Position numbers and translations under genes: made by a program. Shown in pieces: positions 23,464 to 31,076 of a stretch of 46,097 nucleotides of DNA (position 1 is the first letter of the stretch; each line of letters starts with the position of its first letter). The notes under the pieces were generated by a model. The model was not told where the DNA came from and ran no database searches. It saw only the letters and a list, made by a program, of their open reading frames with translations. The DNA comes from Candidatus Rokubacteria bacterium 13_1_40CM_69_27 (GTDB lineage: Bacteria > Methylomirabilota > Methylomirabilia > Rokubacteriales > CSP1-6), in assembly GCA_001917535.1 (NCBI GenBank), contig MNEF01000036.1:1-46097 (forward strand), in the 5' to 3' direction.

Positions 23464-24471
23464 ATGGCCACAGCGGCGCCCTCGATCCCCCGAGTGGAGT
23501 TGGCGCTAGGCCCCACGCCGATTCTCAAGCTCGAGCGTCTGTCGCGCGAGCTGGGCGTGGAGCTGTGGGTCAAGCGTGACGACCTCACCGGGCTGTTGGA
23601 GAGCGGCAACAAGATCCGAAAGCTCGAGTTCCTGGTGGGCGAGGCCCTGGCCCAGCGGGCCGATACGCTCATCACCTGCGGGACGCTCCAGTCCAACTGT
23701 TGTCGTGCCGTGTCCGCGGTGGCCGCCCGCCTGGGCCTGAAGGCCATCCTCGCGCTCAAGGGGGGGCCGCCCGACGAGTACGACGGCAACCTCCTGCTCG
23801 ATCGGTTGCTCGGCGCCGAGATCCGCTATTGCGACGACGCCGAATGGGACAAGATCGACCAGGTGCTGGCCGACCTCGAGGCGCGCGTGCGCGCGCGAGG
23901 CCGCACCCCCTACGTGATCCCCGAGAGCGGCGCCACGGTCACCGGCGCGCTCGGGTACCTCAGCTGCGGGCAGGAGCTGGCGCAGCAGATCCGCCAGGGC
24001 GCGCCCGACTTCGACACCGTGGCGATCACCGCGTTCAGCGGCGGCAGTCACGCCGGGCTCTTGATGGCCAAGCAGCTCACCGGTCTCCGCGGCCAGATCG
24101 TGTCCATCCCGATCGCGTGGGAGGCGGAGCGGGTGCGGGCCTACGTAACCGACGTGATCAAGCGGGCGCGCGGCCGCTACAGCCTGGACGTGGAGGTCCC
24201 CGAGACCATCCGCCTGATCGACGGCTACCAGGGCGGGGGCCGCGCCGAGGTGCGACAGGCCGCGCTGGAGACGGTCGTCCGGGTGGCGCGAACGGAGGGC
24301 ATCGTTCTGGACCCGGTCTACACGGCCAAGGCCTTCCACGGTCTGCTCGATGCGCTGCGCCGCGAGCCGGACGCCTTCGGGCGGCGGGTCTGCTTCATCC
24401 ACACCGGCGGCATCTTCAGCATCTTTCCATTCCGTCGCGCGCTCAGCCGGTTCCTCGACGCCCAGACCTGA
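23464..24471 (+). CDS. PLP-dependent D-cysteine desulfhydrase/ACC deaminase family enzyme
   Basis: A ~335-residue fold-type II PLP enzyme. The Schiff-base lysine is Lys50 in ESGNKIRKLEFLVGEA, preceded by the substrate-region KRDDLTG; TCGTLQSNCCRAVSAVAARLG contacts the substrate carboxylate and PLP. The C-terminal FIHTGGIFSIFPF is the phosphate/pyridine pocket typical of D-cysteine desulfhydrase-like proteins. The likely reaction is alpha,beta-elimination of D-cysteine to pyruvate, ammonia and sulfide, or related D-amino-acid chemistry. ACC deaminase activity cannot be excluded. GTG 23455, nine bases upstream, is an alternative start. A rhodanese is encoded two genes downstream, so sulfur transfer may be a common theme. 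Confidence 0.85.
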   Translation: MATAAPSIPRVELALGPTPILKLERLSRELGVELWVKRDDLTGLLESGNKIRKLEFLVGEALAQRADTLITCGTLQSNCCRAVSAVAARLGLKAILALKGGPPDEYDGNLLLDRLLGAEIRYCDDAEWDKIDQVLADLEARVRARGRTPYVIPESGATVTGALGYLSCGQELAQQIRQGAPDFDTVAITAFSGGSHAGLLMAKQLTGLRGQIVSIPIAWEAERVRAYVTDVIKRARGRYSLDVEVPETIRLIDGYQGGGRAEVRQAALETVVRVARTEGIVLDPVYTAKAFHGLLDALRREPDAFGRRVCFIHTGGIFSIFPFRRALSRFLDAQT

Positions 24472-24486
24472 TAGAATTCAGCCCTC

Positions 24487-25338
24487 ATGCCTGAGCTGCG
24501 GCTGCTGGGAGGACGGCTCGACGGGCTCGCCCTCCACTACGTGGCGGAAGGGCGCGGCCCGGCCGTGGTGCTGGTCCACGGTCTCGGCGGTTTCGCGGAG
24601 TCGTGGCGGCACAACGTCGACGCCCTGGCCCGGCGGGCCACCGTCTATGCCGTCGACCTCCCCGGCTTCGGTCGCTCGGCGAAGCCCGCCGCGGAGTACA
24701 ACCTGGCCTTCTTCGCCACGGCGCTCCACGGCTTTCTCGAGGCCTTGGGCGTGCACCACGCCTCGCTGGTCGGCCATTCCCTGGGCGGCGCCGTCGTGCT
24801 GACTTACGCGCTCACGCAGCCCGCGCGCGTGGACCGGGTGGCACTCGTCGGCGGGCTCGTGCCGGGCTTTTCCTATCGGCCATCGCGGGTGTACCGCCTG
24901 CTGGCGCTCCGCGGGCTCGGCGAGGCGCTGGCGCTCTGCGGGTGCGCGCCCGTGTACCGAGCGGCCCTGGCACGCTGCTTCTACCGCCCTACGCCGGACG
25001 AGGTCGGGTTCCTGGTGGAGTGCGGCTACGCGGCGCGGACCGGCTGGGACGCCCGCGCCGCCTATCTGGCCACGCTGCGGGCGGCGCGCGGCGACTTCGA
25101 GCGGTACCGGACCGAATACCGGCGCGCCCTGGCCTCGCTCGATCTCCCCGTTCTGGCGATCCACGGGCGGCAAGACCCCGTGGTTCCGGCCGCGCACTGC
25201 GGCGAGGTCGCGGGTGGCCTGGCCCGGGCGGAAGTCCGCTGGATCGACGCCTGCGGGCACTTCCCGCAGATCGAGCACGCGCAGACGGTCAACGAGTGGC
25301 TCGCCGAGTTCCTGGTGGCCCGCCCCGCGCCACGCTGA
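24487..25338 (+). CDS. Alpha/beta-fold hydrolase
   Basis: A 283-residue alpha/beta hydrolase. The oxyanion motif HGLGG (31-35), nucleophile Ser98 in LVGHSLGG, an acid in AIHGRQDPVVP and the catalytic His in IDACGHFPQIEH are all readable. A cap domain lies between ~120 and 200. Substrates of this family are esters, C-C bonds of meta-cleavage products, or haloalkanes; none can be chosen. It is 15 bp downstream of the desulfhydrase-like gene and 15 bp upstream of the rhodanese gene, in one probable operon. Confidence 0.85.
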   Translation: MPELRLLGGRLDGLALHYVAEGRGPAVVLVHGLGGFAESWRHNVDALARRATVYAVDLPGFGRSAKPAAEYNLAFFATALHGFLEALGVHHASLVGHSLGGAVVLTYALTQPARVDRVALVGGLVPGFSYRPSRVYRLLALRGLGEALALCGCAPVYRAALARCFYRPTPDEVGFLVECGYAARTGWDARAAYLATLRAARGDFERYRTEYRRALASLDLPVLAIHGRQDPVVPAAHCGEVAGGLARAEVRWIDACGHFPQIEHAQTVNEWLAEFLVARPAPR

Positions 25339-25353
25339 ACGGGGCCCTTCGTC

Positions 25354-25671
25354 GTGGATGAGATCACCCCGCAGGAGCTGAAAGCGCGGATCGACGCCCA
25401 AAACGTGCCGGTCCTGGTCGATGTGCGGCAGGACTGGGAGACGAAGCTCTGCCGCCTCCCGAATGCCGTCCACATCCCGATCGAGGAGGTCGAGTTCCGA
25501 ACCGACGAGCTGAACCCCGACGACGAGATCGTCGTCTACTGTCATCAGGGGGTGCGGAGTGCGGCCGTGGCCCATTATCTGCGGGGTCTCGGCTTCCGGA
25601 ACGTGAAGAACCTCATGGGCGGACTCGACTCCTGGGCGCGCACCGTCGATCCCGGCATGCGGCGGTACTGA
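25354..25671 (+). CDS. Rhodanese-domain sulfurtransferase
   Basis: A 105-residue single rhodanese domain from GTG 25354. It has LVDVRQDWE, the structural NAVHIPIEE, and the persulfide-forming Cys63 in VVYCHQGVRSA. Such proteins carry sulfane sulfur from donors to acceptors in the cytoplasm. Its stop overlaps the ATG of the enoyl-CoA hydratase gene (TGATG, 25669-25673). Confidence 0.9.
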   Translation: MDEITPQELKARIDAQNVPVLVDVRQDWETKLCRLPNAVHIPIEEVEFRTDELNPDDEIVVYCHQGVRSAAVAHYLRGLGFRNVKNLMGGLDSWARTVDPGMRRY

Positions 25672-26447
25672 TGAGCGATGCGCTGGTGCGCGTCGAGCGG
25701 ACGGGCGCGGCCGTCTGGTGCACGCTCGCCCGGCCGCCGCTCAACCTGCTCGAGCCCGCGCTCATCCAGGCCGTTCGCGAAACGTTCCGGGCGCTGGCGC
25801 GCGACTCCGGGGTGAGGGTGGCGGTGCTCACGGGCAGTGGCCGCGCCTTCAGCGCGGGGATGGACGTCCGCGTCCTGGGCGCGCTCGACGTCGCCGGGGC
25901 CAGGGCCCTGATCACCGTGCTCCACGAGGCGATCGAGGCGGTCCACCATGCGCCGTTCCCCGTCATCGCCGCGGTGAACGGGCCGAGCCTGGGCGCGGGC
26001 TTCGAGCTGGCGCTGGCGTGCGACCTGCGGCTGGCGGTGGCGGGGGCCGCGCTGGGCCTGCCGGAGGTGCGGGTAGGGGTGCCCTCGGTCATCGAGGCGG
26101 CACTGCTTCCCACGCTCGTCGGGCCCGGGCGCGCGGCGGAGATGCTGCTCACCGGGGAGGCCATCGCGGCGGAGCGTGCGCTCGAGTGGGGGCTGGTCAA
26201 CCGCGTGGTGGAGGCCGGGCGCCTGCGCGCTGCCGTCGACGAGATCGTCGCCCACATCCTGGCCGGCGGGCCCACGGCGATCCGTCTGCAGAAGGAGCTG
26301 ATGCTGCGCTGGCGCTACGCCGACCTCGCCAGCGCCATCCGTTACGGCATCAACGCTTTCGCCATGGCCTACGCGACGGAGGAGCCGGCCGAGGGAGCGT
26401 CCGCGTTCCTCGAGAAGCGGGCGCCGAAGTTCGAGGGCGCGCCTTGA
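25671..26447 (+). CDS. Enoyl-CoA hydratase/isomerase family protein
   Basis: A 258-residue crotonase-fold enzyme. The oxyanion-hole segments are SAGMDVRVLG and NGPSLGAGFELALACD. Glutamates at the two usual catalytic positions are present (GFELALACD and LGLPEVRVG). It would hydrate, isomerise or otherwise process acyl-CoA esters. The start overlaps the rhodanese stop, and the stop (26445-26447) overlaps the TTG start of the HAD gene, so three unrelated-looking enzymes are translationally linked. Confidence 0.88.
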   Translation: MSDALVRVERTGAAVWCTLARPPLNLLEPALIQAVRETFRALARDSGVRVAVLTGSGRAFSAGMDVRVLGALDVAGARALITVLHEAIEAVHHAPFPVIAAVNGPSLGAGFELALACDLRLAVAGAALGLPEVRVGVPSVIEAALLPTLVGPGRAAEMLLTGEAIAAERALEWGLVNRVVEAGRLRAAVDEIVAHILAGGPTAIRLQKELMLRWRYADLASAIRYGINAFAMAYATEEPAEGASAFLEKRAPKFEGAP

Positions 26448-27193
26448 AGATCCGCACGATCACGTTCGACTTCTGGGGCACGCTGCTCCACGACGGCCCC
26501 TCCAGCGACGATCGCTACAAGCGCACGCGCCTGACCGCGTTCGAGAACATCCTGGCGTCGGCGGGCGAGACAGTTCCCCGGAACGTCCTCGACCGTGGCT
26601 ACGACGAGTCCGGCGCCTACCTGGGCCGCATCTGGAGCACCCATCGCGACGTCCCCGTCCAGGAGCACGTGCGCGCCCTCCTGGCCGCCGTCGAACCGAC
26701 GCTGCCCGACCGGTTGTCCGGCTCGGTGATGGCGGCGCTGGTGGAGGCGTACGCGCGGCCGGCCCTGCTGGTGCCGCCGGCGGTGGACGGCAGCGCCCGG
26801 GGCGCCCTGGAGGCGCTCCGCGAGCGGGGCTACACTCTCGCCGTCGTCTCGAACACGATGCGCACGCCTGGCGCCACGCTGAGAAAGCTCCTGGCCCAGT
26901 ACGGCCTGCTCGGTTGCTTCGCGCACACCACCTTTTCGGACGAGGTCGGGGTCCGCAAGCCGGATCCTGCGATCTTCGCGCTCACCCTCCGCGCCGTCGG
27001 CGGGGAGCCCGAGACGGCCGTCCACGTCGGCGACGATGCGATCCTCGACGTGCAGGGCGCGCGCGCGGCGGGCATGCGGGTGATCCAGGTGACGAGCGCG
27101 GTCCCGCGCGCGCCCGGCCGAACGGGGCCGGATGCGGTCATCCCTCGGCTGGGGCGGCTGCCCGACGTGATCGCCGAGCTTGAAGCGCGCTGA
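26444..27193 (+). CDS. HAD-superfamily hydrolase (subfamily IA)
   Basis: 249 residues from TTG 26444, which overlaps the previous stop (TTGA). Motif I is FDFWGTLL with nucleophile Asp9; the second motif-I Asp of phosphatases is replaced by Trp11, as is seen in some HAD-IA members. Motif II is VVSNT, motif III surrounds GVRKPDPAIF, and motif IV is VHVGDDAILDVQGARAAGM. It is probably a phosphatase or dehalogenase-like hydrolase of a small substrate. An alternative start is not apparent, because the upstream frame lies entirely in the hydratase gene. Confidence 0.85.
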   Translation: MKIRTITFDFWGTLLHDGPSSDDRYKRTRLTAFENILASAGETVPRNVLDRGYDESGAYLGRIWSTHRDVPVQEHVRALLAAVEPTLPDRLSGSVMAALVEAYARPALLVPPAVDGSARGALEALRERGYTLAVVSNTMRTPGATLRKLLAQYGLLGCFAHTTFSDEVGVRKPDPAIFALTLRAVGGEPETAVHVGDDAILDVQGARAAGMRVIQVTSAVPRAPGRTGPDAVIPRLGRLPDVIAELEAR

Positions 27194-27282
27194 GCCGCTT
27201 CGGGCCGCCCCGGAATCGGCCCTCGTCGTCAGGGATCGGGGAGCTGTCGGACAGGCCGCTCACCTGAGGGAGGCTGTGCCTG

Positions 27283-27314
27283 AAAACACGAACGCCGCCG
27301 GCGGTGCCGGCGGC
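27283..27314 (-). terminator. Rho-independent-type terminator
   Basis: GCCGCCGGC (27294-27302) pairs with GCCGGCGGC (27306-27314) across GGT. Read on the minus strand, the stem is followed by GTTCGTGTTTT. It lies 20 bp beyond the stop of the small exported protein gene and probably ends its transcript. It may also stop plus-strand readthrough from the HAD gene. Confidence 0.65.
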
Positions 27315-27333
27315 GGCCGTGCGCGGCCTGACG

Positions 27334-27597
27334 TTATCGCCGACGGAGGTAGCGAGCGCCGAGGAGCCCGAGCCCGACGAAGAGACCGGTGAGCGGCTCG
27401 GACGTCGCGACCTGGGCGGACCCGGACCCGCCACCGGTCGTGGCGATACCCGACGCCCCCGAACTGTCGAACGAGCCGGAGACCGCCCCACCACCATGAC
27501 CACGACCGCCGCCTCCAAATGCAAATACTTGCGGGGCGAGCGCGAGCAGGGCAACGATAGCGATCACTGCCATCACTGCGAGTGACTTGAGACGCAT
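27334..27597 (-). CDS. Small exported glycine-rich protein with PEP-CTERM-like tail
   Basis: An 87-residue protein with a signal peptide (MRLKSLAVMAVIAIVALLALAPQVFA), a Gly/Ser-rich mature part (FGGGGRGHGGGAVSGSFDSSG) and the C terminus SEPLTGLFVGLGLLGARYLRRR. This tail has the three parts of a PEP-CTERM sorting signal: an EP motif, a short hydrophobic helix and a run of arginines. The motif reads SEP rather than PEP. Such tails are cleaved by exosortase enzymes, which attach the protein to the surface or exopolysaccharide. No exosortase is in the window. A strong AAAGGAGGT ribosome site precedes the ATG. Confidence 0.75.
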   Translation of the reverse strand: MRLKSLAVMAVIAIVALLALAPQVFAFGGGGRGHGGGAVSGSFDSSGASGIATTGGGSGSAQVATSEPLTGLFVGLGLLGARYLRRR

Positions 27598-27772
27598 AGC
27601 CCTACCTCCTTTCCCTGCCCCTGATACTCAAGAGCCATGCCGCCACGGAAGTGGTTGAAAGAAGGCAGTTTCGAGGGGCAATGCTGCAAGGCGCTGCGGG
27701 TTGCAGAATTCACACTTCGCAACGCGCTACAACCCCGGCCGGCTGGCAGGGAAGTTCAGCTGAGCCGTGAGG

Positions 27773-28123
27773 TCAGCTAGCCTTGAAGATCGAGAGCGGG
27801 TGCGGCTGGAACGGCGCCACGCCGACCTCCTGCAGATAGCGCCGGATGGGGTCGGTGTTGCGATCCGCGTAGGCCTCGAGGACCAGAAAGGAGATGCCCC
27901 GGTGGTAGGTGGCGTCTCCACCCAGACCGGCTCGTCTGCCCAGGACCTTGAGCGCGCCCGAGTGACGGTGGCGCAGGGTGACCCCGAAGGTCCCGATGCC
28001 GGAGAGCCAGTGTTCGGGATCGCGGATCGTGACCTCCGCCACCTCGCCCACCAGCTCCCACTCTGGAACAAACTCGCTCAGCACCCGCAGGAGCAACCGA
28101 TGAGCGTCTTCCCGAGCCAGCAT
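27773..28123 (-). CDS. Hypothetical protein
   Basis: A 116-residue protein I do not recognise. It is acidic at the N terminus (MLAREDAHRLLLRVLSEFVPEWELVGEVAEVTIRD) with a central strand-rich part (GTFGVTLRHRHSGALKVLGRR) and no signal or membrane segment. It follows another small unknown gene by 31 bp on the same strand, so the two probably form a bicistron. The 27598-27772 interval downstream of it contains only the leader of the glycine-rich gene. Confidence 0.5.
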   Translation of the reverse strand: MLAREDAHRLLLRVLSEFVPEWELVGEVAEVTIRDPEHWLSGIGTFGVTLRHRHSGALKVLGRRAGLGGDATYHRGISFLVLEAYADRNTDPIRRYLQEVGVAPFQPHPLSIFKAS

Positions 28124-28154
28124 AGTTCTCTCTCTCCACTCCGCCGCTATTGGC

Positions 28155-28412
28155 TCACGCGCCCCGCAGAAGGTCGGCGCGGATCGAGGCCAAGGCGTTG
28201 GGGTCGCCCCGCATGCTCCGGCTCACGTCCCAGACCGAGAGCTGATGGACGCTGAGGCCGCGCCCGGCCAGGGCGAGCGTCACGAGATAGGCCGTGTCCT
28301 CCACCTCCACGGAAACCACTCGCCCCTTGATGGGGAGGTCCTGCAGCAACTCCGCGATGAAGTGGACCATCTTGACGGGGGCCGGCTTGTTGGCGGTCGT
28401 GCGCGCTTCCAT
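28155..28412 (-). CDS. Hypothetical protein
   Basis: An 85-residue protein without recognised family. The middle (IKGRVVSVEVEDTAYLVTLALAGRGLSVHQLSVWDVSRS) looks like a small beta-rich unit. There is no signal or membrane segment. It is the first gene of a likely two-gene unit with 27773-28123. The ~200 bp between it and the divergent apt gene contain the promoters for both directions and a short inverted repeat (GTCAC-N5-GTGAC, 28545-28559). Confidence 0.5.
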   Translation of the reverse strand: MEARTTANKPAPVKMVHFIAELLQDLPIKGRVVSVEVEDTAYLVTLALAGRGLSVHQLSVWDVSRSMRGDPNALASIRADLLRGA

Positions 28413-28582
28413 GGCGGTGCCGTGAATCGGAGCAAAGGGGGTGCCACGCGAAGTCGAAGTGTATGAGGCCAGGAAATCAGGGAGTTAGCTCGAATGCGCC
28501 AGGGGCCCGGTGTTGACCGCCTGACATCTCGACGTTCCGTCAGTGTCACGGTGGGTGACGCCACGTCACGCGCGAGGCTGCC

Positions 28583-28611
28583 TTGCGCAGCGCGGCAAAC
28601 GTCCGTACTAT
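28583..28611 (+). promoter_or_regulatory. Candidate promoter of apt
   Basis: TTGCGC (28583-28588), a 17-nt spacer and TACTAT (28606-28611) fit a sigma-70-like promoter. The predicted start of transcription is at about 28618-28619, on or next to the apt ATG, and no Shine-Dalgarno lies between. The transcript may be leaderless. Confidence 0.5.
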
Positions 28612-28618
28612 ACCGGCG

Positions 28619-29143
28619 ATGAACGTCGCCGATCTGCGGGCGAAGATCCGGGACATCAAGGATTTTCCGACCGAGGGCATCCTCTTCAGGGACATCACGA
28701 CCCTCCTCAAGGACGCGTCCGCGTTCCGTTACGTCATCGATCAGCTCGCCGAGCGATACCAGAATGAGCGCCTCGAGGTGGTCGTCGCCGTGGAATCGCG
28801 CGGGTTCATCTTCGGCGGCGCCCTGGCCCACCAGCTACGGGCCGGGTTCGTGCCGGTCCGCAAGCTGGGAAAGCTCCCGGCCAAGACCATCGAGGTCGAA
28901 TACGAGCTGGAGTACGGGCGCGACGCGCTGGCGATGCACGAGGACGCCATCCGCGCGGGGCAGCGCGTACTCGCGGTCGACGACCTGCTGGCGACCGGCG
29001 GCACGATGGCGGCCACGTTGCGCCTGATCGAGCAGCTCGGCGGACACGTCGTCGGCGTGGCGTTTCTGATCGAGCTGGCGTTTCTGCACGGCCGGGAAAA
29101 GCTGAAGAACTATCCGCTGCACTCGCTGATCGTGTACGATTAG
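28619..29143 (+). CDS. apt: Adenine phosphoribosyltransferase
   Basis: A 174-residue protein of standard length. It opens with the family's usual NVADLRAKIRDIKDFPTEGILFRDITTLL. VAVESRGFIFGGALAHQL and the PRPP-binding VLAVDDLLATGGTMAAT follow. It salvages adenine by joining it to PRPP, giving AMP and pyrophosphate in the cytoplasm. ATG 28619 matches the length of known Apt proteins; the frame is open for 12 more codons upstream, but these look like promoter sequence. Confidence 0.96.
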   Translation: MNVADLRAKIRDIKDFPTEGILFRDITTLLKDASAFRYVIDQLAERYQNERLEVVVAVESRGFIFGGALAHQLRAGFVPVRKLGKLPAKTIEVEYELEYGRDALAMHEDAIRAGQRVLAVDDLLATGGTMAATLRLIEQLGGHVVGVAFLIELAFLHGREKLKNYPLHSLIVYD

Positions 29144-29176
29144 CTGCCGGTCGAAGGCACACGGGGGAGGCGTCGC

Positions 29177-29497
29177 ATGCGTAAGGTGGTCGCAGCGCTC
29201 GGGGCACTGATGGTCGCCGGCGTGGGGGTGGGGCCCGCCATCGCCGACGAGGCGAAGACGCCGGTCAGCGCGTCGATGCTGCTGAACATCCTCTCGGCGC
29301 CGATCCAGCCGCGCGAGGCGGCCTACGATCAGTCGATCAAGGACGAGGGACCGCCGCCGCGCTCGTCGCTGGGCGTGGTGCAGCCGGACGGCAGCGTCAA
29401 GTACGGCAGCGTCAGCGTGACCGTGAGGAACCCGTGCCCGCCGGGGACCGCCCACTACGAGCCGCCGCCGCTGCCGGGCCGTCGCGCGAGGAATTAG
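29177..29497 (+). CDS. Small exported protein of unknown function
   Basis: A 106-residue protein with a signal peptide (MRKVVAALGALMVAGVGVGPAIA) after a GGGGGAGG-type ribosome site, 34 bp downstream of apt. The mature part is polar, contains one cysteine (VRNPCPPGTAHYE) and ends in a proline- and arginine-rich tail. No family is recognised. It is probably periplasmic and may be co-transcribed with apt. Confidence 0.6.
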   Translation: MRKVVAALGALMVAGVGVGPAIADEAKTPVSASMLLNILSAPIQPREAAYDQSIKDEGPPPRSSLGVVQPDGSVKYGSVSVTVRNPCPPGTAHYEPPPLPGRRARN

Positions 29498-29582
29498 CCT
29501 CCGCTCGCCCTGATCACGCATCTCGCGAGGCTCGCCGAGCGACGTCCGGCTCGCGGGCCTCGCGCCGTCTCTGGAGGATCCG

Positions 29583-30446
29583 ATGGCCATCAAGCAGGTG
29601 GGTGTTCTGGGATGCGGCCTCATGGGCTCGGGTATCGCGCAGGTCGCGGCCCAGGCGGGCTTCCGGACCACCGTCGTCGAGGCGAACGACGAGCTGCTGC
29701 AGCGCGGCCTGGGCAACCTCCGCAAGACCCTCGAGGGCCTCGTGGCCAAGGGCAAGCTCGAGGCCAGCGGGAAGGACGACACGCTCGGCCGACTGAGCGG
29801 CACGACGCGCCTGGAGGACCTCAAGGACTGCGACCTCGTCGTCGAGGCGATCACCGAGAACCAGCAGCTGAAGAACGAGACCTTCGCCAGGCTCGACCGG
29901 GTTTGCCCCCCGCCCGCGATCCTCGCCAGTAACACGTCCTCCTGCAACGTCACCGCCATGGCCGCCGCCACTCGGCGCTCCGGACAGGTGCTGGGGCTGC
30001 ACTTCTTCAACCCCGTGCCGCTCATGAAGCTCGTAGAGGTCGTGCGCACCATCCTCACCGACGACACCGCGGTGAAGGCGGCGACCGAGTGGATCCGAGC
30101 GATCGGCAAGGTCCCGGTGCAGACCAAGGACTCGACGGCGTTCATCGTCAACCGGCTGCTCGTGCCCTACCTGCTCGACGCCGTCCGGCTCTACGAGAGC
30201 GGGCTCGGCTCCCTCGAGGACATCGACCAGGCGATGAAGCTCGGCTGCGGCTATCCCATGGGCCCGTTCACGCTCCTCGATCTGGTCGGCCTCGACACGA
30301 CGATGTACGTCGCCGAGGTGATGTTCGAGGAGTTCCGCGAGCCCCGCTACGCGCCGCCTCCGCTGCTCAAGCGAATGGTGATGGCGGGTCACCTGGGGCG
30401 GAAGAGCGGACGAGGGTTCTACACTTACGCCGGCGAGGGCCGCTGA
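29583..30446 (+). CDS. 3-hydroxyacyl-CoA (3-hydroxybutyryl-CoA) dehydrogenase
   Basis: A 287-residue two-domain enzyme of the usual length. The Rossmann motif GVLGCGLMGSGIAQ is at residues ~7-20. The NAD-binding/catalytic segments are VVEAITEN, ILASNTSS and LGLHFFNPVPLMKLVEVV with the catalytic His. The C-terminal domain has the typical GCGYPMGPFTLLDLVGLD. It oxidises 3-hydroxyacyl-CoA to 3-oxoacyl-CoA with NAD+. A GGAGG-type site precedes the ATG. The gene is convergent with a decayed lipid-kinase gene. Confidence 0.92.
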   Translation: MAIKQVGVLGCGLMGSGIAQVAAQAGFRTTVVEANDELLQRGLGNLRKTLEGLVAKGKLEASGKDDTLGRLSGTTRLEDLKDCDLVVEAITENQQLKNETFARLDRVCPPPAILASNTSSCNVTAMAAATRRSGQVLGLHFFNPVPLMKLVEVVRTILTDDTAVKAATEWIRAIGKVPVQTKDSTAFIVNRLLVPYLLDAVRLYESGLGSLEDIDQAMKLGCGYPMGPFTLLDLVGLDTTMYVAEVMFEEFREPRYAPPPLLKRMVMAGHLGRKSGRGFYTYAGEGR

Positions 30447-30449
30447 GCC

Positions 30450-30953
30450 GGGGTCCCGCAATGCGCATAGGCGGGGACGTTGACGACGAGGGCGTGGGTG
30501 CGCGCCGTCGCGCGACGCGATGGGCGACGTCGGCATCGAATCCCACGCCGAGCATCAGCGCGAAGAGCCGGCCGTTGGCCTGACCGAGATCGATCGTGCG
30601 CGTGCGGCCGCCAGCGATCGCGCACGCCAGGGCGCCCGCGTCGGAGGTGAAGCCGAAGGCGCGCGCGAAGAGGTTCTCATTTCCCAGCGGGAGCACCGCG
30701 AGCGGCAGCGCCCCGCCGGTCTCGTTGATCACGTCGGCCACCGTCCCGCCGCCGGCCGCCACCACGCACTCCCAGCGCGGGCCGACTCGCCGTCGGACAG
30801 GAGCGATGCGCTCGGCCCGCTCCCCTATGACGATCGGTTCCAGCCCCCAGCCTCGCAGTGCCGCCGCCAGGGCCTCGACATGCGTGGGGTTGGGCCCGCC
30901 CCGGCGTACGGGTTGGCGGCGATCGCGATCCTTCGCGCCGGGCTCGACGTCAT
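30450..30953 (-). pseudogene. Diacylglycerol/sphingosine kinase-like gene, frameshifted and truncated
   Basis: From ATG 30953 the frame reads MTSSPARRIAIAANPYAGAG, the NPxAGxG start of a lipid-kinase catalytic domain, and then runs into non-protein-like residues. The next frame continues with THVEALAAALRGWGLEPIVIGE, the nucleotide-binding VVAAGGGTVADVINE (GGDGT-like position), LAVLPLGNENLFARAFG and ALMLGVGFDADVAHRVARR. The first frameshift therefore lies at about 30890-30900. A second change of frame near 30490 gives ALVVNVPAYAHCG, a C-terminal-type strand. Most of the C-terminal half (over 100 residues) is missing. Homologues normally have ~300 residues. This is a gene remnant unless the sequence has several errors. 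Confidence 0.7.
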
Positions 30954-31042
30954 GGGCGGGTAAGCTAGCCAGCTCCCTCGCCGCGGGCAAGGCGGGTCTT
31001 TTATTGCTGCCGTTATTTGACGTGACAGGTTCCCGGGTGATA

Positions 31043-31056
31043 AATGTCTAGACATT
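31043..31056. promoter_or_regulatory. Palindromic operator of the GntR/HutC-type regulator
   Basis: AATGTCTAGACATT is a perfect 14-bp palindrome whose core GTCTAGAC matches the kind of sites bound by HutC-subfamily GntR regulators (DasR/NagR-type sites contain GTCTAGAC or close variants). It lies 21 bp upstream of the GTG start of the adjacent regulator gene, where bound protein would block transcription. Confidence 0.75.
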
Positions 31057-31076
31057 CTGACAGCGGAGGCCAACCG

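Noticed and set aside
27294-27314. Possible small CRISPR-like or tandem repeat of GCCGCCGGC
   Set aside because: Only one palindrome is present, with a T-rich tract on the minus strand; it is better explained as a terminator.
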